Below, one piece after another: positions 1 through 12,214 of a stretch of 64,000 nucleotides of DNA; the first letter of the stretch is position 1; each line of letters opens with the position of its first letter. The position numbers were made by a program, and so were the translations under genes. Source of the DNA: Sorex araneus (lineage: Eukaryota; Chordata; Mammalia; Eulipotyphla; Soricidae); assembly GCF_027595985.1 (NCBI RefSeq), contig NC_073302.1, positions 18,167,311-18,231,310 of the forward strand, written 5' to 3'. The notes under the pieces are model-generated. The model ran no database searches and was not told where the DNA came from. It saw nothing but the letters and a program-made list of their open reading frames with translations.

Positions 1-402
1 TCCAAATGGCAGCCACACAGGCAAAGGTGACCCTCTTTCTCTGCACTTGGATTTCAGTATTGCTCTGTGGTGCCCGGATTCAGATGCCTTTTTTAAAAAA
101 TGCATTTGTTATCACTGGTTTTTCATTGTTTGACATTACTGTGGGCTGCCAGGGCTTTGAAACCACACCTGTAACCTCTGTAGGTTTGTTATTCTCACTA
201 CTCCTACCACTAGAAGCATAGCTCTCCCCCTTTCTTCCCAGCTAAGCCCCTTTTCCCTCTCACAACCATCATGCTTTGCACTGACTCCTAAGAGGTAGCT
301 TAATTAACATTTTATTTTGTTGGTCTAAGGATCTTATGTTATCCTTGCCAGTTGTTTTGTTTTATTTGTTCATCTTCCACATAGTGATAATTGTCTCTTT
401 TT

Positions 403-930
403 TAAAAAAAAAACTTTTTATTAGTGAATCACCCTGAGGTACAGTTACAGACTTACGAAGTTTTGTGTTTGCATTTCAGTCATACAATGGTCTAGTGCCC
501 ATCCCTCCATCAGTGCCCATTTTCCACCACCAATGGTCCCAGCATCCCTCTCACCAACCCCACCCCATTCTCTCACCACCCCACCCTGCCTCTGTAACAG
601 GGCATTCCCTTTTGTTCTCTCTATCCTCTTGGGTGTTGTGGTTTGCAGTAGAGGTATCAAGTGGCCATCATGTTTGATCTATAGTCTACTTACAGCCCGC
701 ATCTCCCATCCCGAATGGGCCCTCCTAGCACCCTTTACCTGGTGGTCCCTTCTCTATCTGAGCTGCCTTTCCCCCCAGCATGTGAAGATGGCTTCTAAGT
801 TATGAAGTAATCCTTCTGGTACTTACCTCTACTGTTCTTGGGTGTTAGTGTTCCATTCTGTTACTTTATGTTCCACCAATGAGTGCAGTCTTTGTATGTC
901 TGTCCCTCTCTTTCTGACTCATTTCACTTA
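403..930 (-). mobile_element. L1 3' end, antisense
   Basis: On the minus strand this is a 5'-truncated L1 3' end. The plus strand starts with a T-run after an A/T-rich junction and contains the reverse complement of the 3' UTR also seen in the plus-strand L1 at 57,943 (for example 'tctttctgactcatttcact', the reverse of the segment near 58,960). The ORF2 part is missing except for an inverted piece to the right. Confidence 0.75.
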
Positions 931-1003
931 ACATGGAATGCTATGCAGCTGTTAGACAAGATGAAGTCATGAAATTTGCCTATAGGTGGATCAACATGGA
1001 TAA
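931..1003 (+). mobile_element. Inverted 5' piece of the same L1
   Basis: Sense-orientation L1 ORF2/3' sequence ('ctatgcagctgttag', then 'gatgaagtcatgaaattt') matches the segment at about 58,875-58,930 of the plus-strand L1 and lies head to head with the antisense part at 403-930. This arrangement is the signature of L1 5' inversion (twin priming). Confidence 0.65.
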
Positions 1004-1330
1004 TTGTCTCTTACATCCAACCATGTAGTCACAAACTTCATACTTTCAATTTGCTTTTTATAGCTGAGTAGTATTCTATTGCGTATTTTTACCACATTTT
1101 CTTTATCCAGTCTTTTGTTCTTGGATACTTGGGATGTTTCCAGATTTTGGCTATTGTAAATACTGCTGCAGTGAGCACTACTTTGGGTACTTGGGTAAAT
1201 GCCAAGAAGTGGAATTGATGGATTTAATGTGAAATCAATTCCTAAAGGTGTTTTTTTTAAGAAGCATGTATTTTGTATTTTGGATATTAACCACCACACA
1301 GACAGAAAATGTGAAAGTATCATCTCCCAA
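1004..1330 (-). mobile_element. Older L1 ORF2 fragment, antisense
   Basis: It reads as the reverse complement of the familiar L1 ORF2 end ('accacattttctttatccag' and 'ttttggctattgtaaat'). It is more diverged than the neighbour at 403-930 and was probably the sequence into which that element inserted. Confidence 0.6.
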
Positions 1331-2829
1331 TTGCTAGATTACTATGTTTTTATTTTTCATTTCTGAGCAAGATATTTCTGTCTGAAGAATCATAACCAAA
1401 TCATTCCCAGTTGTTATAAATCCTTTGATTGTCCTTTATTTCTCTGATCTCCAAAACTTTGCTCATTATGCTCCTATAAGCATGGACACTCCTGCCATTC
1501 TTTCTCTTCCTAGACAAATCAAACAGTTTCAGTCAATGCACTTGTAGTGGGGTGGGGGGCAGGTTAGTTGGGTTAGTAATAGTTACTCCTTTTAGACCAC
1601 AACTTGGGTTTACAGAGGGAGAGGGTAGTGTGCCTACCATCTGTGCCTCACTGAGCATAATCTTGGTAGAACTGAAATCAGTATTTATGCTCTCCCATTG
1701 CAGATGAATCATCTGATTTCCCAGGAATATGACGTGTGTGCCAACTAGAGTCTCACTGCTGGTATCCTGAATCTTGAACAGAGTCATACAAGGAAGGATC
1801 AGTTGGGGGTTGTTTAGCCAAAGTTTCTGGAGAAGATTTTTTTTTAAATTTTAACTTGCTATTGAGTTCCCCCAAATTTCTGTTTTTCTAGTTCTTTCAA
1901 ACTTCCAGCCTTCCTCCATGGGCTAAAACTTACAGGTAACCCCCTTGATTGATTGCAAAAAATTCCCATTGAGCCAAATTAGTTGCTGTCATTTGCAATC
2001 TATGCACTCTGGCACAAAGCACAAACATATTTTTAATTTTTTGAGGAGCCTTCCTTGACTTATTAGATATAGAGCTTATGTATGCATTTATAAACATTTC
2101 TATGGATGACCTATTGATTCTGTACGAACCCTGGCAAGCCGAAGGATGGGTACCTGTCCTCTTCTCAGAGACTCTAAAGTTCTAGAGAGACATTTTAGAG
2201 TAGTCCCACCAAAACATATGAGAAACTTTTGGGTCTTGCAAGTCTCTTACAAAGACCATCTGATTTCTAACAACAGTGCAGTGTTCCATTCACCTCTGGA
2301 GGTCTAGTGCCCCACATGGTGTCTGGCACAAACTTGATGCTAAAATAAAAGACTCTTGAATAGAATTGACTTACTTTGGGGGATTCCCTACAAAGCAGTC
2401 TCAGCTGTAAATCCAAAATTACTTTGGGATCTAATCCAGACAGTGTTGTGTTTGGGAGAGAAAAAAGGGAAAATGGTTGGGGAAAAACTGCAATGGATGT
2501 GTGCTTTGATTCACTGAAATGTTCGTTTGCTTCTGGTCTACTTTTAAAAAAACATCTCATTCTAGCAGTAGTCATGACCCACGGAGGGTGGTAGTGGCTG
2601 GATGGAAGGATTTCATCTAGCCAGTTTTGATAAAAATCCCAGTGAAAGGGATTCCCCTCTCCCCCCTCTCTCCACAGATCTCCACTCTTATCAAAAGGTG
2701 CCTTAATATAGCCTCAGTGCAGTCCTGACATGGTGGAAACTGCAAAGAGATGAATTTTACACGTCTCACAAATAACAGAAGAATGTTAGTATCTTTCTAA
2801 TCCTGGAATTGACAGGCCACCCCTAGGTG

Positions 2830-3076
2830 CTATCAGACTGGAACAACAGCACAGTGGGTAGGGCATTTGCCTTGCACTCTGGCCAACCCAGTTTCGATTC
2901 CTCCATCCCTCTTGGAAAGCCCCGCAAGCTACCGAGAGAATCCCACCCGCACAGCAGAGCCTGGCAAGCTACCCGTGGCATATTCGATATGCCAAAAACA
3001 GTAACAAGTCTCCAAATGGAGACGTTACTGGTGCCTGCTGGAGCAAATCAATGAACAACAGTGCTACTACAGTGTT
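2830..3076 (+). mobile_element. SOR SINE, long-body type, with target-site duplication
   Basis: The tRNA-like head ('cagcacagtgggtagggcat') is followed by the long body with 'ccaaaaacagtaac' and 'gagcaaatcaatgaacaaca' and a tail of imperfect CTACAGTG units in place of an A-tail. An 11 bp direct repeat, acccctaggtg, lies at 2,819-2,829 and 3,077-3,087, which fixes the element ends. Confidence 0.85.
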
Positions 3077-3369
3077 ACCCCTAGGTGGGAGAAGATGTAT
3101 GAGTAAAGGAACTAGACTAGGATGGAGAAGCAGAGGCAGATTTTAAGAAGATCAAATGCCCCGATTCTGGATGCCTTTTTCTTGCAGATATGTGGGTAAT
3201 GGTTTGGTGACCACATCATCATGGCTTACAACTGTGAGAGTATAGTATGGACATCCTCTAACTAGTGTCATCCTCTAACTATTGTTTAATCAGATCTCTA
3301 TAACAAATGAGAAAAAATAGATATAATTGTTTTCCCCACCATTTGAGGTTCATCAGCAGGTGACAGGTC

Positions 3370-3640
3370 CATGTTTAGGTAGTGTTAATAACAGGAGTAG
3401 CAATGACAATAATAAAATCCAACATTTCGTGTTATACCCACTATTATCCAGGCACTGGTCTGTGTATTTTGAGAAATATCATTGGCCATTGAATCTACAT
3501 ACTTCTGTAGGATGAGTGTGTTTTTATGCCCCTTTACAGAAAAGTAAAAGTCCTACATTGTTCTAGAAAGTTGCCCAAAGACATATAGTAAGCAGGTGGC
3601 AGAGCTGAGATTCAAGTCCAGGCATTTTGCCTTCACAGAT
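3370..3640 (+). mobile_element. MIR-like SINE
   Basis: 'ccaggcactggtctgtgtat', 'gcccctttacagaaaagtaa', 'gcccaaagacatatagtaag' and 'gcagagctgagattcaagtc' follow the MIR core in order. Confidence 0.65.
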
Positions 3641-3922
3641 ACAAGGGAATCTTACCCCTTTCTTGTTTCATAATTTCCTGCCTATCAAATCTGGGAACAG
3701 AAATAGGGCTACCTCCTATTTTGACTTCATGCTAACAGAACGTGTGTTGCTGGTTACAGACTTTTTTTTTATTCCCTCAAGTGTATTAGGTGATTTCAAC
3801 ATACCTTACACTGTCATTGGTCAATGAGAATTCAGAGCTGAGAGGGAAAAATCTTACAGTTTTTCTGATTTTGGTGATAAGGCCAGGAACATGGATATAG
3901 TTCCATCTCTACCTCTTGAAAT

Positions 3923-4178
3923 GGACTGAAGCAATAGCACAGCGGGTAGGGCGTTTGCCTTGCATGCGGCCGACCAGAGTTCGATTCCTCTGTCCCTGTC
4001 AGAGAGCCCGGCAAGCTACTAAGAATATCCCACCCTATAGCAGAGCCTGACAAGCTACCCACGATGTAATAGGTATACCAAAAACAGTAACAATAAGTTT
4101 CACAATGGAGACATCACTGGTGCCCGCTCGAGCAAATTGATGAGCAATGGGATGACTGACAGTGACATACTACTGAAT
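3923..4178 (+). mobile_element. SOR SINE, long-body type
   Basis: Head 'caatagcacagcgggtaggg', B-box-like gttcgattc, then the long body and the terminal 'gagcaaattgatgagcaatg' segment. More diverged in the tail than in the head. Confidence 0.8.
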
Positions 4179-6179
4179 GCATAATGCATAAAATAGTATT
4201 AAGAAATACAGCAAGGTTCAGAGATGGAGTGGATGAGGATGCATGTGGGAAGTTTTCCAGATCCACATACCTGGTATGGAGTGGTGTCATAGGGTGGAGT
4301 ATAATGCCATCAGGTAAGATTGGACAGGTAAGTAGCGGCATGTCTGAAAAGTTGGGTATTGTCGTACAGGGTAAGGGTAAACATGCTCTTTCTTTTAGAG
4401 TGTTGTATTCTACCTATAGAGCTTCTGGGTTAGCAGACTTTCTTTTAAAGGTGTTATATAGTAAATAATTTAGGTGCATAGTGTGTGGGGCATATGTTCT
4501 CTGTCACAAAAGCCTCACAAAAGCTACCCTATATGTATATAATTGAATTCATAGAGTTGTGTCCCAATAAAATCTTATTTATAAAGATGTGTCCCTGGCA
4601 TAAGGTTTTGAACGATACTGATGCAGTATGACCCAATTATGTTTCCTTACTTCATTCATTCTTTTACTAAGAATTATGAAGTACAGTGTGTAATGGCGAT
4701 TCTTTCACTTATGAGCAGTGGTGGCACAGAGGCATTACTATAGTCTGACACATGCTGAGAATGAGTCACAGAGAGAGGGACCTTTCACCTACATTTGAAA
4801 GTTTAAATACACACCACTCTACAAAATCTGGACTAGTATCTGGACTCTGGCCCAAAATGAGTAAGAGTAAATGAAATGGAAAAAAAATAAAAGTTCTTTA
4901 TAAACAAAGCCTGGGTAGTGATAGAGAGGGCTTGCAAGACGAGAGGAATTCGGGGTGTCTGAAGCATGGATTATGATAGGGAGAGTTCCAGAAATTGAGG
5001 TGAAAGTAAACATCTGTAGGATCAACACTTCCCAGTTGAAGGTACAACAGGAGTCATGTTTGAATTTTCTAGTAGTCAAAGTTTTAAGAAGTGAATGAAA
5101 TTACATTTCATAATACTTTTTGCTAATTCCACATATCTAGAATCTTCTCGCTTCTACATGTGGTCGATATAAATAATTGTTACTGAAATTTACAATGTTA
5201 TTTTGTTACACATTTTTTTTGAATCCCAGTATTTCTCACTTCTTCATTTTGATTAATAATGTTTCAAATGCACAGTGGTTACCTGGGGGCTAGTTGCTAT
5301 ATTAAGAACCTGTCAGATATGTAGCAAGCCTACAATCAAATTGAGCTATGCTACTAATTATTAATATGATCATCTAAATTGAATCAAAAGAATAGGTAGG
5401 AATGAGCTATGTATCACTTAGGAAGTATGTTCCAAGTAGAAGATAGAGCCCAGAAACATCATACCACAGGATGGTAAGATGACTTAGGGAATTTTATTTT
5501 GATGGAAGTATAAAGTGAGGAGTAAGTAGGTTGGGGATGGGTCTTGCAAAGTGTAGCAAGGTAAGGAGAATCTTTACTTCAGGGTTTAGGTAAGCTCAAA
5601 GTTGGGTCAGCTGTATTTTTCAAGAAACACTTCTTAAATGTTTATAAACCTCATGTTCTGGAGACAACCTATTTCCAGGTGAATTGAGTCCCTCAAACTA
5701 ATGCTTTGTGTGTGTTAACATGAGTTACAGAGATAAGAGTGTTATAGAGTTGTTTAAGATGTCTGAGAGTTGCAGAGATGTTTGAGATGAAAGCATTTGG
5801 CAGGGAGTTTTGTGGAAAATATTTTAAAAACATCAACACAGAGAAAACTTTGTAACAACTTGATGCAAAGCTATTCCCTTACAGAAGAGAAATAAAAAGA
5901 ATTTGGCTTAGGTATTGAAAAACACACTACATTTCTGGAAATTAAAGTCGTCTCTGGTGTCTTGGAAAGAGGCTTAGAAACTGACACTTAGCAAAGATAC
6001 CCCTCTCACCTGTGCTGCTGGTAGTGGCAGTTGAGGTTGTGGTTGTGGTGACGTGTGCACAAATAGATGGATATACTGTTTCTTCGTCACTTCTCTTCCT
6101 ACACGTAGGCTGTGTTATCTGTTTTGATTCCAGAAGGGGATTATGTTTCGTATTATGCATGAACATCACGAAAAATTAG

Positions 6180-7690
6180 CTGCTACTTTTCCTTGAAAAA
6201 CCCAGGCAAACTCCTGAATGTTGGAACTTGACAAATGCCTTCCTGTGTCAGTTAATATGATCATATGACTTTTATCTTTTTTGTTGATATGGTATGTTAC
6301 GTTAATTGATTTGCATTTATTGAACCATCCTTGAATCTCTAGGATTAACCCCTGTTGGTCATGGTATATAATCATTTTGATACATTGTTGGATTTAGTTC
6401 ACTAGAAGTTGTTGAGAATCTTTGCATCAATGTTCAAGAGGGAAAATGGTCTATAATTTTCTTTCTGTTTTTGGTATTAGTGTAACATTGACTGCATAGA
6501 AGCTATTGGAAGGATTTCTGTTGCCTAGATATTTGGGAGAAGCTTGAGGAATATGGACCCTAAGTCTTTGAGGTTTAAATAGAACTCACTAGTAAATCAA
6601 TCTGGACCTGGGCATTTGCTCTTGAAAGATTTAAACTACGGTTTCCATTTCTTTGTTCAAGATTGGTCTAGTCAGGTTTTGTATTTCCTCTTGGTTCAAT
6701 CTCAAGAGTTTGTATAATTCTAAGAATCCAACCTTACTTTTAGGTTTTTGAGCTTGGTGGCATAAAATTGCTTATAGTAATTTCCTGTCAACTTTTGTAT
6801 GTCAAAGATGTCTGTTGTAATTTCTCCTCTGTCAACTTTGATCTTATTTATTTGGGCTTTCTTTCTTTTTCTCTTGACATCTTATTTGTTTTGATTTTCA
6901 TTCTTTTTCTCTTTTGTTTTTTTCTTTTCTTCTTTTGGTGTGGTTTGGTTTTGGTCCACATTCAGTGATACTCAGGCTCTACACTCAGGAATTATTCCTG
7001 GTGGTGCTCACAGTATCATATGGGATGCTGGGGATTGAAACTGGGTCAGTTGTACACAAGGCCCACTGAACTGTTCCTCCAACCTAATTGTTTATATTTT
7101 AAAAGAACTAACTCCTGGTTTCACTGACATTTGCATTGATTTATTGTTTTGTATATTATTGATTTCTACTCTAATTTTTATTAGCTTTTTGCTTACTTTG
7201 GGAGAAATTACTTACTTTTTCCAGTTTCTCTAGTTGTGAGGCTAGGCTGTTGATTATCTTTCTTCCTGATCTATATTTGAATAGCTATAAACTTTCCCCC
7301 AGAGTGTTTCCACTGTGTCTCATAGGCTCTGGTAGGTAGTGTATTCAATTTTGTTTTCTCAAGAGATTTTTATTTCTTATTTGATTTTCTCTTTGATCCA
7401 ATTTTTTATCTATCCTAGAGAATTACCCAGGTGTAGTGGAAAAGAATGTCTGTTCGTCTTTTGAAGGGTGGAGTGTCCTGAATATGTCAATTAGGTCCAG
7501 TTCTTCCACTTTCTCATTTAAGTCCCCTAATTATTGGTGTTTTTCCTGGCTGATTTAAACAATGATGAGAGTGTTGTATTGAAATGTCCCACGCTATTGC
7601 ACAGCTATGTTTTGCAGTTCCTCAGGTGGACTAGGAGTTACTTTGTAAATTTTACTCCTTCATTTGAGGGCCACCTTTTGTGAAGCACTG
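6180..7690 (-). mobile_element. L1 ORF2 fragment, antisense, interrupted by a SINE
   Basis: The AT-rich sequence carries the reverse complement of L1 ORF2 reverse-transcriptase coding sequence (for example 'tctggacctgggcatttgct' and the stretch around 6,640-6,880, continuing at 7,087-7,690). It has no usable frame and is old. A SOR copy splits it at 6,905-7,085. Confidence 0.65.
6905..7085 (-). mobile_element. SOR SINE, short type, nested in L1
   Basis: Antisense copy: a T-rich start, 'actcaggaattattcctggt', 'catatgggatgctgggga', and an end in the reversed tRNA-like head. It is inserted in the antisense L1 around it. Confidence 0.75.
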
Positions 7691-8295
7691 TGTAACCAAT
7701 ACCTTGTTGATAGTATTACTTAAATCAACCATTGCGAAACATACAATTAAATGAGTGAATCTATATTTAAATGTTAGAAAATACATTTTGTGAAGTACAA
7801 AGTAGTAATGATATGAAAGAAACTATTTGTACTATGATTTCAGCAAACTGTCATCAGGTATTATCTCTAAGTGACTTGGTCATCATGATTGCAGCCTCTG
7901 GACAAAAATCTTATTTGGAGAGTCGCGTGTTAAAGAGAGAAATTAAAGTCCTCAAAACAAGCAGGTAAGACAAAAAATAAACATGCATGACACATCCGAA
8001 GGTGGTTTGTGATTGGCTACATATAAAGGAGAACAAACGAAATATTTCAATAATTGTGAGCTCTGACTGAATCCTTGTTTTTATGGCATGGAATTTAGTG
8101 ATATAAAGTCCCTCAGATTACTAAATTTTATTAATACCCCTGTGGGAATAATCCAAGTGCAAGTAGTACCTGGATTACTGGTACCAGTGCTTTTTACAGT
8201 GAGTGAGCCATTTTATGTGTCTATCAATATGAAAAGAAATGTGACAAGAGGGAGGTCCCAGTGTCTGCACATTTTCATCAAGACTTGTTATTTTC

Positions 8296-8460
8296 TGGGC
8301 TGGAGTGATAGCACAGCGGGTAGGGCATTTGCCTTGTACACGGTTGACCCGTTTCAATTCCCAGCATCCCATATGGTCCCCTGAGCACTGCCAGGAGTAA
8401 TTCCTGAGTGCAAAGCCAGGGGTAACCCCTCTATATATTGCCATGTGTGAACCCCCCAAA
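8296..8460 (+). mobile_element. SOR SINE, short type, with target-site duplication
   Basis: Perfect A-box-like TAGCACAGCGG, body 'cagcatcccatatggtcccc' and 'ggagtaattcctgagtgcaa'. Flanking direct repeats of 15 bp with one mismatch (agac-t/g-tgttattttc) lie at 8,281-8,295 and 8,461-8,475. Confidence 0.85.
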
Positions 8461-8489
8461 AGACGTGTTATTTTCCATTTAAAAATTAG

Positions 8490-8695
8490 AACCCAGGGTT
8501 AGAGAGATAGTATACTAGGTAAGGCACTTACCTTACAGGCAGCCTACCCTGGGTTGATTTTTATTATTATATAAGGTCCTCTGAACAGAGTCAGGAGTGA
8601 TCTCTGAGCACTCAGATAGGAGTAAATCCTGAGTACAGCCTGGTATGGTCCCCAAACCAACAGAACAAATAAGCAAAAATAAATAAATAAAAAGG
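8490..8695 (+). mobile_element. SOR-related SINE, old
   Basis: A degraded head ('agagatagtatactaggtaa'), then 'ctctgagcactcagatagga' and an A-rich tail with AAAT units (8,660-8,695). Clearly older than the adjacent copy. Confidence 0.6.
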
Positions 8696-8699
8696 GTTT

Positions 8700-9290
8700 A
8701 TTTACCCACAGTAACAAGCAAAGAAAAATCTTATCTAATCTTTGTATAAATGTCTACTTATTTGCCCATTTAAAATTACGTTGTCATTTCATAATAGCTC
8801 TTGTATTCTTGATGAATTTTTTGCAAACATTTTGACAATTTTGGGGGAGGGTGGGGTGAGTGGGCCTTTTGAGTCACACCCGATGATGCTCAGGGGTTAC
8901 TTCTGGCTCTGAAGTCAGGAATTACTCTTGGTGGTGCTCTGGGGACCATATGGGATGCCCAGGATCGATCCCGGGTCAGCCACGTACAAGGCAAACACCC
9001 TACCCGCTGTACTAACACTCTGTCTGCAACTAGTTTTTTTGTTGTTGTTGTTAATGTTCACTGACGCACAAAAGCTTTTTAACTTGATAAGTTTAATTTA
9101 TTTACTTTTTGTTGCTTTGCTGTCATATCTAGAATAATAAAACCCCATTATCAAGTCCAATGTCATAAAGATTTACCTTTATGTTATTTAATAGTGTGAG
9201 CTTTCATGTTTAGGTTCTGATACATTTTGAGTTAATTTGTATATTGGATACAAGGTAGGGGATCTGTTATTAAGACTGCAGTTATGGAAA
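8700..9290 (-). mobile_element. L1 3' region, antisense, split by a SINE
   Basis: The parts 8,700-8,845 and 9,033-9,290 match the familiar antisense L1 sequence ('ttgagttaatttgtatattg', 'gcttttt-aacttgataag'). A SOR copy sits between them. Boundaries are approximate. Confidence 0.5.
8845..9033 (-). mobile_element. SOR SINE, short type
   Basis: Antisense copy with 'tcaggaattactcttggtgg', 'ccatatgggatgcccaggat' and the reversed head 'gtacaaggcaaacaccctac'. Confidence 0.8.
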
Positions 9291-9418
9291 GTGACCTGTG
9301 GGGGGGAACTTCATTTAGCACCAGTCAAGGGATAAAGTGGTAACTTGTTAAAGGGTACCAGGGTAGTACGAAAATGGTGATTCTGTGATAAATTTGGTAA
9401 GCGCCACAAATCGTGGTC

Positions 9419-9421
<3 letters not shown>

Positions 9422-9474
<53 letters not shown>
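9422..9474. repeat. (GA)n microsatellite
   Basis: About 26 uninterrupted GA units, long enough to be polymorphic. Confidence 0.97.
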
Positions 9475-9477
<3 letters not shown>

Positions 9478-9751
9478 CAGTAGTCTCTATGCTATGGCTG
9501 GCCTGATAAAACACCAGAGAAATAAAACAGGCATGATGTTTGCACTGCCACTGTGTTTTCCATTTGCATGATAGGCAGCTATGGGAAAGAAAACAAATGG
9601 AGATGGGGTTGATTTTCCCACGGCCACCTTTTCCTTTCCTTTGGAACCTGTGTGCATTAGAACGACCTTCTCAACACCTTGCAGTAACTTCCTCTCAAGT
9701 TGAAACCATTTCTTGTACTGGAGTACTTGAGAATTCCATTGGTTCAAAGAT

Positions 9752-9999
9752 GTAGCACTGCACTGTAGCACTGTTGTCCTGTTGTTCATCGATTTGCTTG
9801 AGCAGGCACCAGTAACATCTCCATTGTGAGACTTGTTGTTACTGTTTTTGGCATACTGAATACTCCACGGATAGCTTGCCAGGCTCTGTCGTGTGGGTGG
9901 GATACTCTCGGTAGCTTCCCGGGCTATCTGAGAGGGACAGAAGAATTGAACCCAGGTCGGCCACGTGAAAGGCAAACGCTGTGCTATTGCTCCAGTCCT
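9752..9999 (-). mobile_element. SOR SINE, long-body type
   Basis: Antisense long form. It begins with the tail units 'gtagcactgcactgtagcac', then 'gatttgcttgagcaggcacc', 'ttactgtttttggcatactg' and the reversed head 'gctattgctccagtcct'. Confidence 0.85.
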
Positions 10000-10482
10000 A
10001 AGATATTTAAAGATATTTAAAATAATCACGTAGTTGTAACTGTCAATAGCTAGAGTGTATATAGAGTGTATAATACCCAAAGAGATTGAGATTTTATGTG
10101 CAGAGTTAGTCATTATGAAAACCCCACTTAAACTGAATCTTAGACTCCCTCAACTGTCAAAGTGCCGGGGATGACTTTCTTTGAGACATGAAGTAGTTTC
10201 GCATCTCTTTTAATTCTTAAAAAAACACTACTCCACTCCTTCTCTTTTGCTACTTTGCCATCCAGGCTAGAAAAGTACTGATTTCAATTTCCATTTCATA
10301 TTTGTTGTCCCCTGAACTTGTGTGTGTAACTAAGATTTGTCTTCTCAGAGAAATGAGCTTAGAAAATAGCTGGTATTTAATCTTTTAACAGAATTTCTAA
10401 TTTACACTCATTTTTTCCTCTGTAAATGTAAAAGTTTTCTAAAAAATAAAATACATTAATAGAAAGTAAATTAAAAAGCAGC

Positions 10483-10650
10483 CAACTGGAGTGATAGTGT
10501 CACAGGCAGGACTCTTATCTTGCATGCAGTTGACCCAAGTTTGAAACCCGAAACCCTATATGGTCCCCTAATCCCTCCAAGAGTGATTCCTGAGCACAGA
10601 GCCAAAAGTAAACTCTGAACACAGCTTGGTGTGCCCCCCAAACAGGGCAG
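10483..10650 (+). mobile_element. SOR SINE, short type, diverged
   Basis: 'actggagtgatagtgtcaca' head, 'atatggtcccctaatccctc', 'gagcacagagccaaaagtaa', ending in 'gtgccccccaaac'. Confidence 0.7.
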
Positions 10651-11222
10651 TCAACAGCAGCACTGAGTTTCTTAGACTCACAGCATGAGATGCTACAGAC
10701 CATGCTGTTTAGTGCCATCATTTAACAGAACAAGGTCTTCACCTACCCACTTGCTCTGTTTTCAAACAGCCCAACCAGCCTTCACCATGTAGTTCCTCTG
10801 CCTTCCCACCTGTCCTCTGACACAGAAGGTGAAGAACCAGATAGATATGCCAATGCCAGCTTATTCTGATAGAGTTCCACTCACATATACTGTTTCTCTC
10901 TCACATAAACATATATAGCACGCACGTAGTACCCCACCACACACACATGAACATTTTTGGTTAGACAGACTAAAATGGATTAAAAATATAAATAGATCAA
11001 AACATCTGTTTGAGGTGATAAATCATTTCTCATTTGATAAAGTAAACAACTGAAGCTCAATAAACTTTTGCATTAGTGGAGGCGGGGCTGGGGGTTTTTA
11101 GGCAGAAGGGAAAAACAGTGTTAACTCTCAGCACTGATTTCCAAGGGTGATATCTTCACAAAGAAATCACATTGGTTTCTCTGCAGACAAAAACCAGGAA
11201 GTACAAACAGCCATGTTAACAT

Positions 11223-11228
<6 letters not shown>

Positions 11229-11284
<56 letters not shown>
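11229..11284. repeat. (CT)n microsatellite
   Basis: About 28 uninterrupted CT units. Confidence 0.97.
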
Positions 11285-11288
<4 letters not shown>

Positions 11289-11594
11289 CATCTTTCCTTT
11301 AGGGAAATATTTTCATATTTAAATTTTGATTCAGGAGTTGGATTGAACTGAACAAAGTATTCTGCTCATTTATCTTTGGAAATAGCTATCTGGCAGAGTG
11401 TAGTGGTCTCTTATTTTACTTATTTATCTATTTATCTAAGGGACTGGGCCTCTTCTGCCCAGGTTTCCCATTTTCTAGTAGCTATTTTCTAGTCACACCC
11501 AGGGACTGCCCCTGGCGCCGTGTAATCCCACCAACGGCCAACATCCAGAGACTATAAAACCAAGCTCCTGGAAGACATCTTATAGCCTACTTCT

Positions 11595-11860
11595 CCCTCT
11601 GGGAGAACCTGGCAAGCTACCGAGAGTTTCCTGCCCACATGGGACAGCCTCGCAAACTCCCCATGGTGTATTCATATGCCAAAACCAGTAACAATGCTGG
11701 GTCTCATTTCCCTGTTCTGAAAGAGCCTCCATTGGGAAGCCTTCATTGGGAAGGAAGAGTAAAGAGAGGCTTCTAAAATCTCAGGGCTAGGATGAATGGA
11801 GACACTAGTTACTGAGACCGCTTGAAAATTTCGACGATCAACGGGATGATGATGATGATG
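11595..11860 (+). mobile_element. SOR long-body fragment, interrupted
   Basis: 'gcaagctaccgagagtttcc' and 'tatgccaaaaccagtaacaa' match the middle of the long-body form, and 'gatcaacgggatgatgatga' near 11,837 matches its 3' part. About 130 bp of other sequence lies between. The head is not recognisable. Confidence 0.5.
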
Positions 11861-12214
11861 TTCTATTGAGTCTATTTAGTCGCCTTCTTGTCTCAGTAAT
11901 TTGCATTATAGAATCCAGAAACTCTGCTTTGAGTACATCTTGACTTATCCACCCCTTCTCTTTCATGCAATTCAGGTTGGTATCCTCAAACCATCTTTTT
12001 GTGACAAATTCAGAATTTTAAGAACCATTTCAAGAATCAGCAGGTAAATGTGTAGTTTGACCTGTCTGTGGTGGTCCTTCCAGCCAGTTGCTTTATGGAC
12101 AGTGCCAACGATTCCATGGCAATGCCTGTGCAAATACTTGAATATCTTAATTGTCTTTCATTTTTGTTTTTATTCTTTTAAAACTATTGCTAATAGATCA
12201 TTGGTATATTATTA

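Noticed and set aside
9487-10113. 208-codon minus-strand open frame
   Set aside because: A large part overlaps an antisense long-body SOR at 9,752-9,999. The rest has no recognisable domain or splice context.
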